Of a DNA stretch of 64,000 nt, positions 35,132-47,994 are shown piece after piece (the first letter of the stretch is position 1; every line of letters starts with the position of its first letter). The DNA comes from Ehretia macrophylla (taxonomy: Eukaryota; Streptophyta; Magnoliopsida; Boraginales; Ehretiaceae). The DNA lies in NCBI GenBank assembly GCA_037974665.1, contig CM075773.1, positions 17,164,146-17,228,145 of the forward strand. The letters are read 5' to 3'. The position numbers and the translations under genes were made by a program. The notes under the pieces were generated by a model. It saw only the letters and a list, made by a program, of their open reading frames with translations. It was not told where the DNA came from and did not search any database.

Positions 35132-35688
35132 GTCATGTTGAGGGCACAATTCCTTTATGTGTTAACGGTTCACAGTCCCAGCCTAGAGATATGGCCCATT
35201 CAAAAGGCCCAATGGGCTTAACGACAACCCATCCGCTTCAACAACGCAGTATCCTCGCAAGACATGATATCGACGCATTGTAGGGTCCTCTAATGTGCCG
35301 CGAGTAAGGTTGTCGTCCTTTTAACAGCTCACGACGTACGATCCGGGACGGAAAAACAGAGCAAAAGAAGAAAAGTGGCCCGAAACTGATGAAAACGTTC
35401 GATTTTGAGCTCCAAAAATGGCACGACGAGCTAGCTCGCTGCCCGCATCGTAGAGCTCTCAGAGAGCTTTTCAACGGTATGCTGTGCGCCTCGTAACTCC
35501 TTACGGATCAAAAGTTATGGGCACCGTAGCGACGGAGACCTGGTCACAAGCCCTACACCGTTGGTTTGCGGGCCCAGGCTCCACGTGAAGAGAAGTTGTC
35601 TTGCCCAAGGTGCCGTGGGATTCGATAATAGAAATGTGGTGGGTAAAGTATCTTGGCAACCCTAACCAGAGCGAAAAAAATTGAAAAG

Positions 35689-35808
35689 GGGGGTGCAACA
35701 CGAGGACTTCCCAGGGGGTCACCCATCCTAGTACAAGTCTCGCCCAAGCACGCTTAACTTCGGAGTTCTGATGGGATCCGGTGCATTAGTGCTGGTATGA
35801 TCGGACCC
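35689..35808 (-). rRNA. 5S rRNA gene 5S-53
   Basis: Substitutions A74U, G72C and G5C. Confidence 0.92.
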
Positions 35809-36365
35809 GTCATGTTGAGGGCACAATTCCTTTATGTGTTAACGGTTCACAGTCCCAGCCTAGAGATGTGGCCCATTCAAAAGGCCCAATGGCCTTAACG
35901 ACAACCCATCCGCTTCAACAATGCAGCATCCTCGTAAGACGTGATATCGACGCATTGTAGGGTCCTCTAATGTGCCGCGAGTAAATTTGTCGTCCTTTTA
36001 ATAGCTCACGACGTATGATCCGGGACGGAAAAACAGAGCAAAAGAAGAAAAGTGGCCCGAAACTGATGAAAACGTTCGATTTTGAGCTCCGAAAAGGGCA
36101 CAGCGAGCTAGCTCGCTGCCCCAATCGTAGAGCTCCCAGAGTGCTTTTCAACGGTATGCTATGAGCCTCGTAACTCCTTACGGATCAAAAGTTATGGGCA
36201 CCGTAGCGACGGAGACCTGGTCACAAGCCTTACGCCCTCGGTTTGCGGGCCCAGCCTCCACGTGAAGAGAAGTTTTCTTGCCCAAGGTGCCGTGGGATTC
36301 GATAATAGAAATGTGGTGGGTAACGTATCTTGGCAACCATAACCGGAGCAAAAAAAATTGAAAAG

Positions 36366-36485
36366 GGGGGTGCAACACGAGGACTTCCCAGGGGGTTACC
36401 AATCCTAGTACTACTCTCGCCCAAGAACGCTTAACTTCGGAGTTCTGATGGGATCCTGTACATTAGTGCAGGTATGATCGCACCT
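36366..36485 (-). rRNA. 5S rRNA gene 5S-54 (divergent)
   Basis: Seven substitutions: G89A and G85U (box C), G60U (box A), C29A, C26U, A16U and G1A. Confidence 0.85.
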
Positions 36486-37042
36486 GTCATGTTGAGGGCA
36501 CAATTCCTTTATGTGTTAACGGTTCACAGTCCCAGCCTAGAGATATGGCCCATTCAAAAGGCCCAATGGGCGTAACGACAACCCATCCGCTTCAACAACG
36601 CAGCATCCTCGCAAGACGTGATATCGACACATTGTAGGGTCCTCTAATGTGCCGCGAGTAAGGTTGTCGTCCTTTTAACAGCTCACGACGTACGATACGG
36701 GACGGAAAAACAGAGCAAAAGAAGAAAAGTAGTCCGAAACTGATGAAAACATTCGATTTTGAGCTCCGAAAAGGGCACAGCGAGCTCACTCGCTGCCCCA
36801 GTCGTAGAGCTCCCAAAGTGCTTTTCAACGGTATGCTGTGCGCCTCGTACCTCCTTACGGATCAAAAGTTATTGGCACCGTAGCGACGGAGACCTAGTCA
36901 CAAACCCTACGCCCTCGGTTTGCGGGCCCAGCCCCCACGTGAAGAGAAGTTGTCTTGCCCAAGGTGCCGTGGGATTCGATAATAGAAATGTGGTGGGTAA
37001 TGTATCTTGGCAACCCTAACCGGAGCAAAAAAAATTGAAAAG

Positions 37043-37162
37043 GGGGGGGCAACACGAGGACTTCCCAGGGGGTCACCCATCCTAGTACTACTCTCGCCCA
37101 AGCACGCTTAACTTCGGAGTTCTGATGGGATCCGGTGCATTAGTGCTGGTATGATCGCACCC
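37043..37162 (-). rRNA. 5S rRNA gene 5S-55
   Basis: One substitution, A115C. Confidence 0.95.
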
Positions 37163-37719
37163 GTCATGTTGAGGGCACAATTCCTTTATGTGTTAACGGT
37201 TCACAGTCCCAGCCTAGAGATATGGCCCATTCAAAAGGCCCAATGGGCTTAACGACAACCCATCCGCTTCAACAACGCAGCATCCTCGCAAGACTTGATA
37301 TCGACGCATTGTAGGGTCCACTAATGTGCCGCGAGTAAGGTTGTCGTCCTTTTAACGGCTCACGACGTAAGATCCAGGACGGAAAAACAGAGAAAATGAA
37401 GAAAAGTAGCCCGAAACTGATAAAAACGTTCGATTTTGAGCTCTGAAAAGGGCATAGCGAGCTAGCTCGCTACCACCGTCGTAGAGCTCTCAGAGAGCTT
37501 TCCAACGGTATGCTGTGCGCCTCGTAACTCCTTACGGATCAAAAGTTATGGGCACCGTAGCGACGGAGACCTGGTCACAAGCCCTACGCCCTCGGTTTGC
37601 GGGCCCAGCCTCCACGTGAAGAGAAGTTGTCTTGCCCAAGGTTCCGTGGGATTCGATAATAGAAATGTGGTGGGTAAAGTATCTTGCCAACCCTAACCGG
37701 AGCAAAAAAAATTGAAAAG

Positions 37720-37839
37720 GGGGGTGCAACACCAGGACTTCCCAGGGGGTGACCCATCCTAGGACTAATCTCGCCCAAGAACGCTTAACTTCGGAGTTCT
37801 GATGGGATCCGGTACATTAGTGCTGGTATGATCGCACCT
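37720..37839 (-). rRNA. 5S rRNA gene 5S-56 (divergent)
   Basis: Seven substitutions: C107G, G89C (box C), A77C, G72U, G60U (box A), C26U and G1A. G60U, C26U and G1A are shared with 5S-54, two units before. Confidence 0.85.
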
Positions 37840-38396
37840 GTCATGTTGAGGGCACAATTCCTTTATGTGTTAACGGTTCACAGTCCCAGCCTAGAGATAT
37901 GGCCCATTCAAAAGGCCCAATGGGCTTAACGACAACCCATCCGCTTCAACAACGCAGCATCCTCGCAAGACGTGATATCGACGCATTGTAGGGTCCTCTA
38001 ATGTGCCGCGAGTAAGGTTGTCGTCCTTTTAACAGCTCACGACGTACGATCCGGGACGGAAAAACAGAGCAAAAGAAGAAAAGTGGCCCGAAACTGATGA
38101 AAACGTTCGATTTTGAGCTCCGAAAAGGGCACAGCGAGCTTGCTCGCTGGCCCCGTCGTAGAGCTCTCAGAGAGCTTTCCAACGGTATGCTGTGCGCCTC
38201 GTAACTCCTTACGGATCAAAAGTTATGGGCACCGTAGCGACGGAGACCTGGTCACAAGCCCTACGCCCTCGGTTTGCGGGACCAGCCTCCACGTGAAGAG
38301 AAGTTGTCTTGCCCAAGGTGCCGTGGGATTCGATAATAGAAATGTGGTGGGTAAAGTATCTTGGCAACCCTAACCGGAGCAAAAAAAATTGAAAAG

Positions 38397-38516
38397 GGGG
38401 GTGCAACACGAGGACTTCCCAGGGGGTCACCCATCCTAGTACTACTCTCGCCCAAGCACGCTTAACTTCGGAGTTCTGATGGGATCCGGTGCATTAGTGC
38501 TGGTATGATCGTACCC
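38397..38516 (-). rRNA. 5S rRNA gene 5S-57
   Basis: One substitution, G5A, with a flank reading cccgtaatg. Both changes recur in 5S-64 and 5S-79. Confidence 0.95.
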
Positions 38517-39073
38517 GTAATGTTGAGGGCACAATTCCTTTATGTGTTAACGGTTCACAGTCCCAGCCTAGAGATATGGCCCATTCAAAAGGCCCAATGG
38601 GCTTAACGACAACCTATCCGCTTCAACAACGCAGCATCCTCGCAAGACGTGATACCGACGCATTGTAGGGTCCTCTAATGTGCCGCGAGTAAGATTGTTG
38701 TCCTTTTAACAGCTCATGACGTACGATCCGGGACGGAAAAACAGAGCAAAAGAAGAAAAGTGGCCCGAAACTGATGAAAACGTTTGATTTTGAGCTCCGA
38801 AAAGGGTACGGCGAGCTAGCTACCTGCCCCCGTCGTAGAGCTCTCGGAGAGCTTTCCAACGGTTTGCTGTGCGCCGCGTAACTCCTTACGGATCAAAAGT
38901 TATGGGCACCGGAGCGACGGAGACCTGGTCACAAGCCCTACGCCCTCGGTTTGCGGGCCCAGCCTCCACGTGAAGAGAAGTTGTCTTGCCCAAGGTGCCG
39001 TGGGATTCGATAATAGAAATGTGGTGGGTAAAGTATCTTGGCAACCCTAACCGGAGCAAAAAAAATTGAAAAG

Positions 39074-39193
39074 GGGGGTGCAACACGAGGACTTCCCAGG
39101 GGGTCACCCATCCTAGTACTACTCTCGCCCAAGCACGCTTAACTTCGGAGTTCTTATGGGATCCGGTGCATTAGTGCTGGTATGATCGCACCC
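39074..39193 (-). rRNA. 5S rRNA gene 5S-58
   Basis: One substitution, C39A, the allele also seen in 5S-59, 62, 65, 68, 69, 77, 80 and 83. Confidence 0.95.
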
Positions 39194-39750
39194 GTCATGT
39201 TGAGGGCACAATTTCTTTATGTGTTAACGGTTCACAGTCCCAGCCTAGAGATATGGCCCATTCAAAAGGCCCAATGGGCTTAACGACAACCCATCCGCTT
39301 CAACAACGCAGCATCCTCGCAAGACGTGATATCGACGCATTGTAGGGTCCTTTAATGTGCCGCGAGTAAGTTTGTCCTCCTTTTAACAGCTCACGACGTA
39401 CGATCCGGGATGGAAAAACAGAGCAAAATAAGAAAAGTGGCCCGAAACTGATGAAAACGTTCGATTTTGAGCTCCAAAAAGGGCATAGCGAGCAAGCTGG
39501 CTACCCCCGTCGTAGAGCTCTCAGAGAGCTTTCCAACGGTATGCTGTGCGCCTCGTAATTCCTTACGGATCAAAAGTAATGGGCACCGTAGCGACGGAGA
39601 CCTGTTCACAAGCCCTACGCCCTCGGTTTGCGGGACCAGCCTCCACGTGAAGAGAAGTTGTCTTGCCCAAGGTGCCGTGGGATTCGATAATAGAAATGTG
39701 GTGGGTAAAGTATCTTGGCAACTCTAACCGGAGCAAAAAAAATTGAAAAG

Positions 39751-39870
39751 GGGGGTGCAACACGAGGACTTCCCAGGGGGTCACCCATCCTAGTACTACT
39801 CTCGCCCAAGCACGCTTAACTTCGGAGTTCTTATGGGATCCGGTGCATTAGTGCTGGTATGATCGCACCC
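39751..39870 (-). rRNA. 5S rRNA gene 5S-59
   Basis: One substitution, C39A. The spacer change ggcaactctaacc and flank caatttcttt are shared with unit 69. Confidence 0.95.
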
Positions 39871-40427
39871 GTCATGTTGAGGGCACAATTTCTTTATGTG
39901 TTAACGGTTCACAGTCCCAGCCTAGAGATATGGCCCATTCAAAAGGCCCAATGGGCTTAACGACAACCCATCCGCTTCAACAACGCAGCATCCTCGCAAG
40001 ACGTGATATCGACGCATTGTAGGGTCCTCTAATGTGCCGCGAGTAAGGTTGTCGTCCTTTTAACAGCACACGAAGTACGATCCAGGACGGAAAAACATAG
40101 CAAAAGAAGAAAAGTGGCCCGAAATAGATGAAAACGTTCGATTTTGAGCTCCGAAAAGGGCAGAGCAAGCTATCACGCTGCCCCCATCGTAGAGCTCTCA
40201 GAGAGCTTTCCAACGGTATGCTGTGCGCCTCGTAACTCCTTACGGATCAAAAGTTATGGGTACCGTAGTGACGGAGACCTGTTCACAAGCCCTATGCCCT
40301 CGGTTTGCGGGCCCAGCCTCCACGTGAAGAGAAGTTGTCTTCCCCAAGGTGCCACAGGATTCGATAATAGAAATGTGGTGGATAATGTATCTTGGCAACC
40401 CTAACCGGAGCAAAAAAAATTAAAAAG

Positions 40428-40547
40428 CGGGGTGCAACACGAGGACTTCCCAGGGGGTCACCCATCCTAGTACTACTCTTGGCCAAGCGAGCTTAACTTC
40501 GGAGTTCTGATGGGATCCGGTGCATTAGTGCTGGTATGATCGCACCC
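40428..40547 (-). rRNA. 5S rRNA gene 5S-60
   Basis: Four substitutions: G68A, G66C, U59C and G58U (last two in box A); G at nt 120. G66C links it to 5S-70, 75 and 81. Confidence 0.9.
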
Positions 40548-41104
40548 GTCATGTTGAGGGCACAATTCCTTTATGTGTTAACGGTTCACAGTCTCAGCCT
40601 AGAGATATGGCCCATTCAAAAGGCCCAATGGGATTAACCACAACCCATCCGCTTCAACAACGCAGCATCCTCGCAAGACTTGATATCGACGCATTGTAGG
40701 GTCCTCTAATGTGCCGCGAGTAAGTTTGTCGTCCTTTTAACAGCTCACGACGTACGATCCGGGACGGAAAAACAAAGCAAAAGAAGAAAAGTGGCCCGAA
40801 ACTAATGAAAACGTTCAATTTTGAGCTCCGAAAAGGGCACAACGAGGTTGCTCGCTGGCCCTGTCGTAGAGCTCTCAAAGAGCTTTCCAACGGTATGCTG
40901 TGCGCCTCGTAGCTCCTTACGGATCAAAAGTTATGGGTACCGAAGCGACGGAGACCTGGTCACAAGCCCTACGCCCTCGGTTTGCGGGCCCAGCCTCCAC
41001 GTGAAGAGAAGTTGGCTTGCCCAAGGTGCCGTGGGGTTCGATAATAGAAATGTGGTGGGTAAAGTATGTTGGCAACCCTAACCGGAGCAGAAAAAAGTGA
41101 AAAG

Positions 41105-41224
41105 GGGGGTGCAACACGAGGACTTCCCAGGGGGTCACCCATCCTAGTACTACTCTCGCCCAAGCACGCTTAACTTCGGAGTTTTGATGGGATCCGGTGC
41201 ATTAGTGCTGGTATGATAGCACCC
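41105..41224 (-). rRNA. 5S rRNA gene 5S-61
   Basis: Substitutions G41A and G7U, the same pair as 5S-71 and 5S-76. Confidence 0.94.
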
Positions 41225-41781
41225 GTCATGTTGAGGGCACAATTCCTTTATGTGTTAACGGTTCACAGTCCCAGCCTAGAGATATGGCCCATTCAAAAGG
41301 CCCAATGGGCTTAACGACAACCCATCCGCTTCAACAACGCAGCATCCTCGCAAGATGTGATACCGACGCATTGTAGAGTCCTCTAATGTGCCGCGAGTAA
41401 GGTTGTCGTCCTTTTAACAACTCACGACGTACGATCCAGGACGGAAAAACAGAGCAAAAGAAGAAAAGTGGCCCGAAACAGATGAAAACGTTCAATTTTG
41501 AGCTCCGAAAAGGGTACGGCGAGCTAGCTACCTGCCCCCGTCGTAGAGCTCTCGGAGAGCTTTCCAACGGTTTGCTGTGCGCCGCGTAACTCCTTTCGGA
41601 TCAAAAGTTATGGGCACCGGAGCGACGGAGACCTGGTCACAAGTCCTACGCCCTCGGTTTGCGGGCCCAGCCTCCACGTGAAGATAAGTTGTCTTGCCCA
41701 AGGTGCCGTGGGATTCGATAATAGAAATGTGGTGGATAAAGTATTTTGGCAACCCTAACCGGAGCAAAAAAAATTGAAACG

Positions 41782-41901
41782 GGGGGTGCAACACGGGGAC
41801 TTCCCAGGGGGTCACCCACCCTAGTACGACTCTCGCCCAAGCACGCTTACCTTCGGAGTTCTTATGGGATCCGGTGCATTAGTGCTGGTATGATCGCACC
41901 C
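41782..41901 (-). rRNA. 5S rRNA gene 5S-62
   Basis: Five substitutions: U106C, A83G (box C), A74C, U52G (box A) and C39A. A83G recurs in 5S-72 and 83. Confidence 0.88.
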
Positions 41902-42458
41902 GTCATGTTGAGGGCACAATTCCTTTATGTGTTAACGGTTCACAGTCCCAGCCTAGAGATATGGCCCATTCAAAAGGCCCAATGGGCTTAACGACAACCC
42001 ATCCGCTTCAACAACGCAGCATCCTTGCAAGACGTGATATCGACGCATTGTAGGGTCCTCTAATGTGCCGCGAGTAAGGTTGTCGTCCTTTTAACAACTC
42101 ACGACGTACGATCCGCGACGGAAAAACAGAGCAAAAGAAGAAAAGTGGCCCGAAACTGATGAAAACGTTGGATTTTGAGCTCCGAAAAGGGCACAACGAG
42201 CTAGCTCGTTGCCCCCGTTGTAGAGCTCTCAGAGAGCTTTCCAACGGTATGCTGTGCGCCTCGTTACTCCTTACGGATCAAAAGTTATGGGCACCGTAGC
42301 GACGAAGACCTGGTCACAAGCCTTACGCCCTCGGTTTGCGGGACCAGCCTCCACGTGAAGAGAAGTTGTCTTGCCCAAGGTGCCGTGGGATTCGATAAGA
42401 GAAATGTGGTGTGTAAAGTATCTTGGCAACCCTAACCGGAGCAAAAAAAATTGAAAAG

Positions 42459-42578
42459 GGAGGTGCAACACGAGGACTTCCCAAGGGGTCACCCATCCTA
42501 GTACTACTCTCGCCCAAGCACGCTTAACTTCGGAGTTCTGATGGGATCCGGTGCATTAGTGCTGGTATGATCTCAGCC
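42459..42578 (-). rRNA. 5S rRNA gene 5S-63
   Basis: Substitutions C118U, C95U, C6A and G3C. G3C and C118U both affect helix I. Confidence 0.9.
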
Positions 42579-43135
42579 GTCATGTTGAGGGCACAATTCC
42601 TTTATGTGTTAACGGTTCACAAACCCAGCCTAGAAATATGGCCCATTCACAAGGCCCAATGGGCTAAACGACAACCCATCCGCTTCAACAACGCAGCATC
42701 CTCGCAAGACGTGATATCGACGCATTGTAGGGTCCTCTAATGTGCCGCGAGTAAGGTTGTCGTCCTTTTAACAGCTCACGACATACGATCCGGGACGGAA
42801 AAACAGAGAAAAAGAAGAAAAGTGGCACGAAACTGATAAAAAGGTTCGATTTTGATCTCCGAAAAGGGCACAGCGAGCTTGCTCGCTATTCCCGTCGTAG
42901 AGCTCTCAGAGAGCTTTCCAACGGTATGCTGTGCGCCTCGTAACTCCGTACGGATCAAAAGTTATGGGCACCGTAGCGACGGAGACCTGGTCACAAGCCC
43001 TACGCCCTCGGTTTGCGGGACCAGCCTCCACGTGAAGAGAAGTTGTCTTGCCCAAGGTGCCGTGGGATTCGATAATAGAAATGTGGTGGGTAAAGTATCT
43101 TGGCAACCCTAACCGGAGCAAAAAAAATTGAAAAG

Positions 43136-43255
43136 GGGGGTGCAACACGAGGACTTCCCAGGGGGTCACCCATCCTAGTACTACTCTTGCCCAAGCACGC
43201 TTAACTTCGGAGTTCTGATGGGATCCGGTGCATTAGTGCTGGTATGATCGTACCC
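43136..43255 (-). rRNA. 5S rRNA gene 5S-64
   Basis: Substitutions G68A and G5A. Its spacer matches that of unit 79 closely and shares gctattcccg with unit 67. Confidence 0.93.
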
Positions 43256-43812
43256 GTAATGTTGAGGGCACAATTCCTTTATGTGTTAACGGTTCACTGT
43301 CCCAGCCTAGAGATATGGCCCATTCAAAAGGCCCAATGGGCTTAACGACAACCCATCCGCTTCAACAACGCAGAATCCTCGCAAGACGTGATACCGACGC
43401 ATTGTAGGGTCCTCTAATGTGCCGCGAGTAAGATTGTCGTCCTTTTAACAGCTCACGACGTACGATTCGGGACGGAAAAACAGAGCAAAAGAAGAAAAGT
43501 AGCCCGAAACTGATGAAAACGTTCGATTTTGAGCTCCGAAAAGGGTACGGCGAGCTAGCTACCTGCCTCCGTCGTAGAGCTCTCGGAGAGCTTTCCAACG
43601 GTTTGCTGTGCGCCGCGTAACTCCTCACGGATCAAAAGTTATGGGCACCGTAGCGACGGAGACCTGGTCAGAAGCCCTACGCCCTCGGTTTGCGGGCCTA
43701 GCCTCCACGTGAAGAGAAGTTGTCTTGCCCAAGGTGCCGTGGGATTCGATAATAGAAATATGGTGGATAAAGTATCTTGGCAACCCTAATCGGAGCATAA
43801 CAAATTTAAAAG

Positions 43813-43932
43813 GGGGGTGCAACACGAGGACTTCCCAGGGGGTCACCGATCCTAGTACTACTCTCGCCCAAGCACGCTTAACTTCGGAATTCTTATGGGA
43901 TCCAGTGCATTAGTGCTGGTATGATCGCACTC
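43813..43932 (-). rRNA. 5S rRNA gene 5S-65
   Basis: Five substitutions: G85C (box C), C44U, C39A, C29U and G2A. The terminator run is broken (gcataacaaattt). Confidence 0.87.
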
Positions 43933-44489
43933 GTCATGTTGAGGGCACAATTCCTTTATGCGTTAACGGTTCACAGTCCCAGCCTAGAGAGATGGCCCAT
44001 TCAAAAGGCCCAATGGGCTTAACGACAACCCATCCGCTTCAACAACGCAGCATCCTCGCAAGACATGATATCGACGCATTGTAGGGTCCTCTAATGTGCC
44101 GCGAGTAAGGTTGTCGTCCTTTTAACAGCTCACGACATACGATCCGGGACGGAAAAACAGAGCAAAAGAAGAAAAGTGGCCCGAAATTGATGAAAATGTT
44201 CGATTTTGAGCTCCGAAAAGGGCACAGCTAGCTGGCTCGCTGCCCCCGTCGTAGAGCTCTTAGAGTGCTTTCAAACGGTATGCTGTGCGCCTCGTAACTC
44301 CTTACGGATCAAAAGTTATGGGTACCGTAGCGACGGAGACCTGGTCACAAGCCCTACGCCCTCGGTTTGCGGGCCCAGCCTCCACGTGAAGAGAAGTTGT
44401 CTTGCCCAAGGTGCCGTGGGATTCGATAATAGAAATGTGGTGGGTAAAGTATCTTGGCAACCCTAACCGGAGCAAAAAAAATTGAAAAG

Positions 44490-44609
44490 GGGGGTGCAAC
44501 ACGAGGACTTCCCTGGGGGTCACCCATCCTAGTACTACTCTCGCCCAAGCACGCTTAACTTCGGAGTTCTGATGGGATCCGGTGCATTAGTGCTGGTATG
44601 ATCGCAGCC
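44490..44609 (-). rRNA. 5S rRNA gene 5S-66
   Basis: Substitutions U96A (box C) and G3C. G3C is shared with 5S-63 and 5S-75. Confidence 0.93.
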
Positions 44610-45166
44610 GTCATGTTGAGGGCACAATTCCTTTATGTGTTAACGGTTCACAGTCCCAGCCTAGAGATATGGCCCATTCAAAAGGCCCAATGGGCTTAAC
44701 GACAACCCATCCGCTTCAACAACGCAGCATCCTCGCAAGACGTGATATCGACGCATTGTAGGGTCCTCTAATGTGCCGCGAGTAAGGTTGTCGTCCTTTT
44801 AACAGCTCACGACATACGATCCGGGACGGAAAAACATAGCAAAAGAAGAAAAGTGTCCCAAAACTGGTGAAAACGTTCGATTTTGAGCACCGAAAAGGGC
44901 ACAGCGAGCTTGCTCGCTATTCCCGTCGTAGAGCTCTCAGAGACCTTTCCAACGGTATGCTGTGCGCCTCGTAACTCCGTACGGATCAAAAGTTATGGGC
45001 ACCGGAGCGACGGAGACTTGGTCACAAGCCCTACCCCCTCGGTTTGCGGGCCCAGCCACCACGTGAAGAGAAGTTGTCTTGCCCAAGGTGCCGTGGGATT
45101 CGATAATAGAAATGTGGTGGGTAAAGTATCTTGGCAACCATAACCGGAGCAAAAAAAATTGAAAAG

Positions 45167-45286
45167 GGGGGTGCAACACGAGGACTTCCCAAGGGGTCAA
45201 CCATCCTAGTACTACTCTCGCCCAAGCACGCTTAACTTCGTAGTTCTGATGGGATCCGGTGCATTAGTGCTGGTATGATCGCACCC
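45167..45286 (-). rRNA. 5S rRNA gene 5S-67
   Basis: Substitutions C95U and G87U (box C), and C46A. Confidence 0.92.
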
Positions 45287-45843
45287 GTCATGTTGAGGGC
45301 ACAATTCCTTTATGTGTTAACGGTTCACAGTCCCAGCCTAGAGATATGGCCCATTCAAAAGGCCCAATGGGCTTAACGACAACCCATCCGCTTCAACAAC
45401 GCAGCATCCTCGCAAGACGTGATACCGACGCATTGTAGGGTCCTCTAATGTGCCGCGAGGAAGGTTGTCGTCCTTTTAACAGCTCACGACGTACGATCCG
45501 GGACGGAAAAACAGAGCAAATGAAGAAAAGTAGCCCGAAACTGATGAAAACGTTCGATTTTGAGCTCCGAAAAGGGTACGGCGAGCTAGCTACCTGCCCC
45601 CGTCGTAGAGCTCTCGGAGAGCTTTCCAACGGTTTGCTGTGCGCCGCGTAACTCCTTACGGATCAAAAGTTATGGGCACCGGAGCGACGGAGACCTGGTC
45701 ACAAGCCCTACGCCCTCGGTTTGCGGGCCCAGCCTCCACGTGAAGAGAAGTTGTCTTACCCAAGGTGCCGTGGGATTCGATAATAGAAATGTGGTGGGTA
45801 AAGTATGTTGGCAACCATAATCGGAGCAAAAAAAATTGAAAAG

Positions 45844-45963
45844 GGGGGTGCAACACGAGGACTTCCCAGGGGGTCACCCATCCTAGTACTACTCTCGCCC
45901 AAGCACGCTTAACTTCGGAGTTCTTATGGGATCCGGTGCATTAGTGCTGGTATGATCGCACCC
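45844..45963 (-). rRNA. 5S rRNA gene 5S-68
   Basis: One substitution, C39A. The spacer has the gataccgacg marker of units 58, 65 and 80. Confidence 0.95.
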
Positions 45964-46520
45964 GTCATGTTGAGGGCACAATTCCTTTATGTGTTAACGG
46001 TTCACAGTCCCAGCCTAGAGATATGGCCCATTCAAAAGGCCCAATGGGCTTAACGACAACCCATCCGCTTCAACAACGCAGCATCCTCGCAAGACGTGAT
46101 ATCAACGCATTGTAGGGTCCTCTAATGTGCCGCGAGTAAGGTTGTCGTCCTTTTAACAGCTCACGACGTACGATCCGGGACGGAAAAACAGATCAAAAGA
46201 AGAAAAGTGGCCCGAAACTGATGAAAACGTTCAATTTTGAGCTCCGAAAAGGGCATAGCAAGCTAGCTCGCTACCTCCGTCGTAGAGCTCTCAGAGAGCT
46301 TTCCAACGGTATGCTGTGCGCCTCGTAACTCCTTACGGATCAAAAGTTATGGGCACCGTAGCGACGGAGACCTGGTCACAAGCCCTACGCCCTCGGTTTG
46401 CGGGCCCAGCCTCCACGTGAAGAGAAGTTGTCTTGCCCAAGGTGCCGTGGGATTCGATAATAGAAATGTGGTGGGTAAAGTATCTTGGCAACTCTAACCG
46501 GAGCAAAAAAAATTGAAAAG

Positions 46521-46640
46521 GGGGGTGCAACACGAGGACTTCCCAGGGGGTCACCCATCCTAGTACTACTCTCGCCCAAGCACGCTTAACTTCGGAGTTC
46601 TTATGGGATCCGGTGCATTAGTGCTGGTATGATCGCACCC
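46521..46640 (-). rRNA. 5S rRNA gene 5S-69
   Basis: One substitution, C39A. It matches 5S-59 in gene, terminator side and upstream flank at an exact offset of 6,770 bp. Confidence 0.95.
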
Positions 46641-47197
46641 GTCATGTTGAGGGCACAATTTCTTTATGTGTTAACGGTTCACAGTCCCAGCCTAGAGATA
46701 TGGCCCATTCAAAAGGCCCAATGGGCTTAACGACAACCCATCCGCTTCAACAACGCAGCATCCTCGCAAGACATGATATCGACGCATTGTATGGTCCTCT
46801 AATGTGCCGTGAGTAAGGTTGTCGTCCTTTTAACAACTCACGACGTACGATCCAGGACAGAAAAACAGCGTAAAAGAAGAAAAGTGGCCCGAAACTGATT
46901 AAAACGTTCGATTTTGAGCTCCGAAAAGGGTATAGCAAGCTATCACGCTGCCCCCATCGTAGAGCTCTCAGAGAGCTTTGCAACGGTATGTTGTGCACCG
47001 CACAACTCCTTACGGATAAAAAGTTATGGGCACCGGAGCGACGAAGACCTGGTCACAAGCCCTTCGCCCTCGGTTTGCGGGCCTAGCCTCCATGTGAAGC
47101 GAAGTTGTCTTGCACAAGGTGCCATAGGATTCGATAATAGAAATGTGGTGGATACAGTATCTTGGCAATCCTAACTGGAGCAAAAAAAATTAAAAAG

Positions 47198-47317
47198 GGG
47201 GGTGCAACACGAGGACTTCCCAAGAGCTCACCCATCTTAGTACTACTCTCGGCCAAGCACGCTTAACTTCGGGGTTCTGAAGAGATCCGGTGCATTAGTG
47301 CTGGTATGATCACACCT
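47198..47317 (-). rRNA. 5S rRNA gene 5S-70 (most divergent full-length copy)
   Basis: Ten substitutions: C95U, C93U, C91G and G81A (box C), G66C, U45C, A37U, C35U, C6U and G1A. The flank reads cctgtaatg. Box C damage makes activity unlikely; it is best seen as a decaying copy of the 5S-60 type. Confidence 0.82.
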
Positions 47318-47874
47318 GTAATGTTGAGGGCACAATTCCTTTATGTGTTAACGGTTTACAGTCCCAGCCAAGAGAGATGGCCCATTCAGAAGGCCCAATG
47401 GGATTAACCACAACCCATCCGCTTCAACAACGCAGCATCCTCGCAAGACTTGATATCGACGCATTGTAGGGTCCTCTAATGTGCCGCGAGTAAGGTTGTC
47501 GTCCTTTTAACAGCTCACGACGTACGATCCGGGACGGAAAAACAGAGCCAAAGAAGAAAAGTGGCCCGAAACAGATGGAAACGTTCGATTTTGAGCTCCG
47601 AAAAGGGCACAGCGAGCTTGCTCGCTGACCCCGTCGTAGAGCTCTCAGAGAGCTTTCCAACGGTATGCTGTGCGCCTCGTAGCTCCTTACGGATCAAAAG
47701 TTATGGGTACCGTAGCGACGGAGACCTGGTCACAAGCCCTACGCCCTCGGTTTGCGGGCCCTGCCTCCACGTGAAGAGAAGTTGTCTTACCCAAGGTGCC
47801 GTGGGATTCGATAATAGAAATGTGGTGGGTAAAGTATGTTGGCAACCCTAACCGGAGCAAAAAAAATTGAAAAG

Positions 47875-47994
47875 GGGGGTGCAACACGAGGACTTCCCAG
47901 GGGGTCACCCATCCTAGTACTACTCTCGCCCAAGCACGCTTAACTTCGGAGTTTTGATGGGATCCGGTGCATTAGTGCTGGTATGATAGCACCC
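47875..47994 (-). rRNA. 5S rRNA gene 5S-71
   Basis: Substitutions G41A and G7U, identical in gene to 5S-61 and 5S-76. Confidence 0.94.

Larger units (their letters stand above)
39871..43932 (-). repeat. Higher-order block B, copy 1 (units 60-65)
   Basis: These six units correspond to units 75-80 with offsets of 10,146 to 10,136 bp (15 units less small deletions). Units 60-62 also match 70-72 (offset 6,770) and 81-83 (offset about 14,198). Markers: G66C in gene 60; the G41A + G7U pair in gene 61; A83G in gene 62; gaagacctgg in spacer 63; cagagaaaaa with aaaaaggttc in spacer 64 (42806-42845); and gataccgacg in spacer 65. Confidence 0.85.
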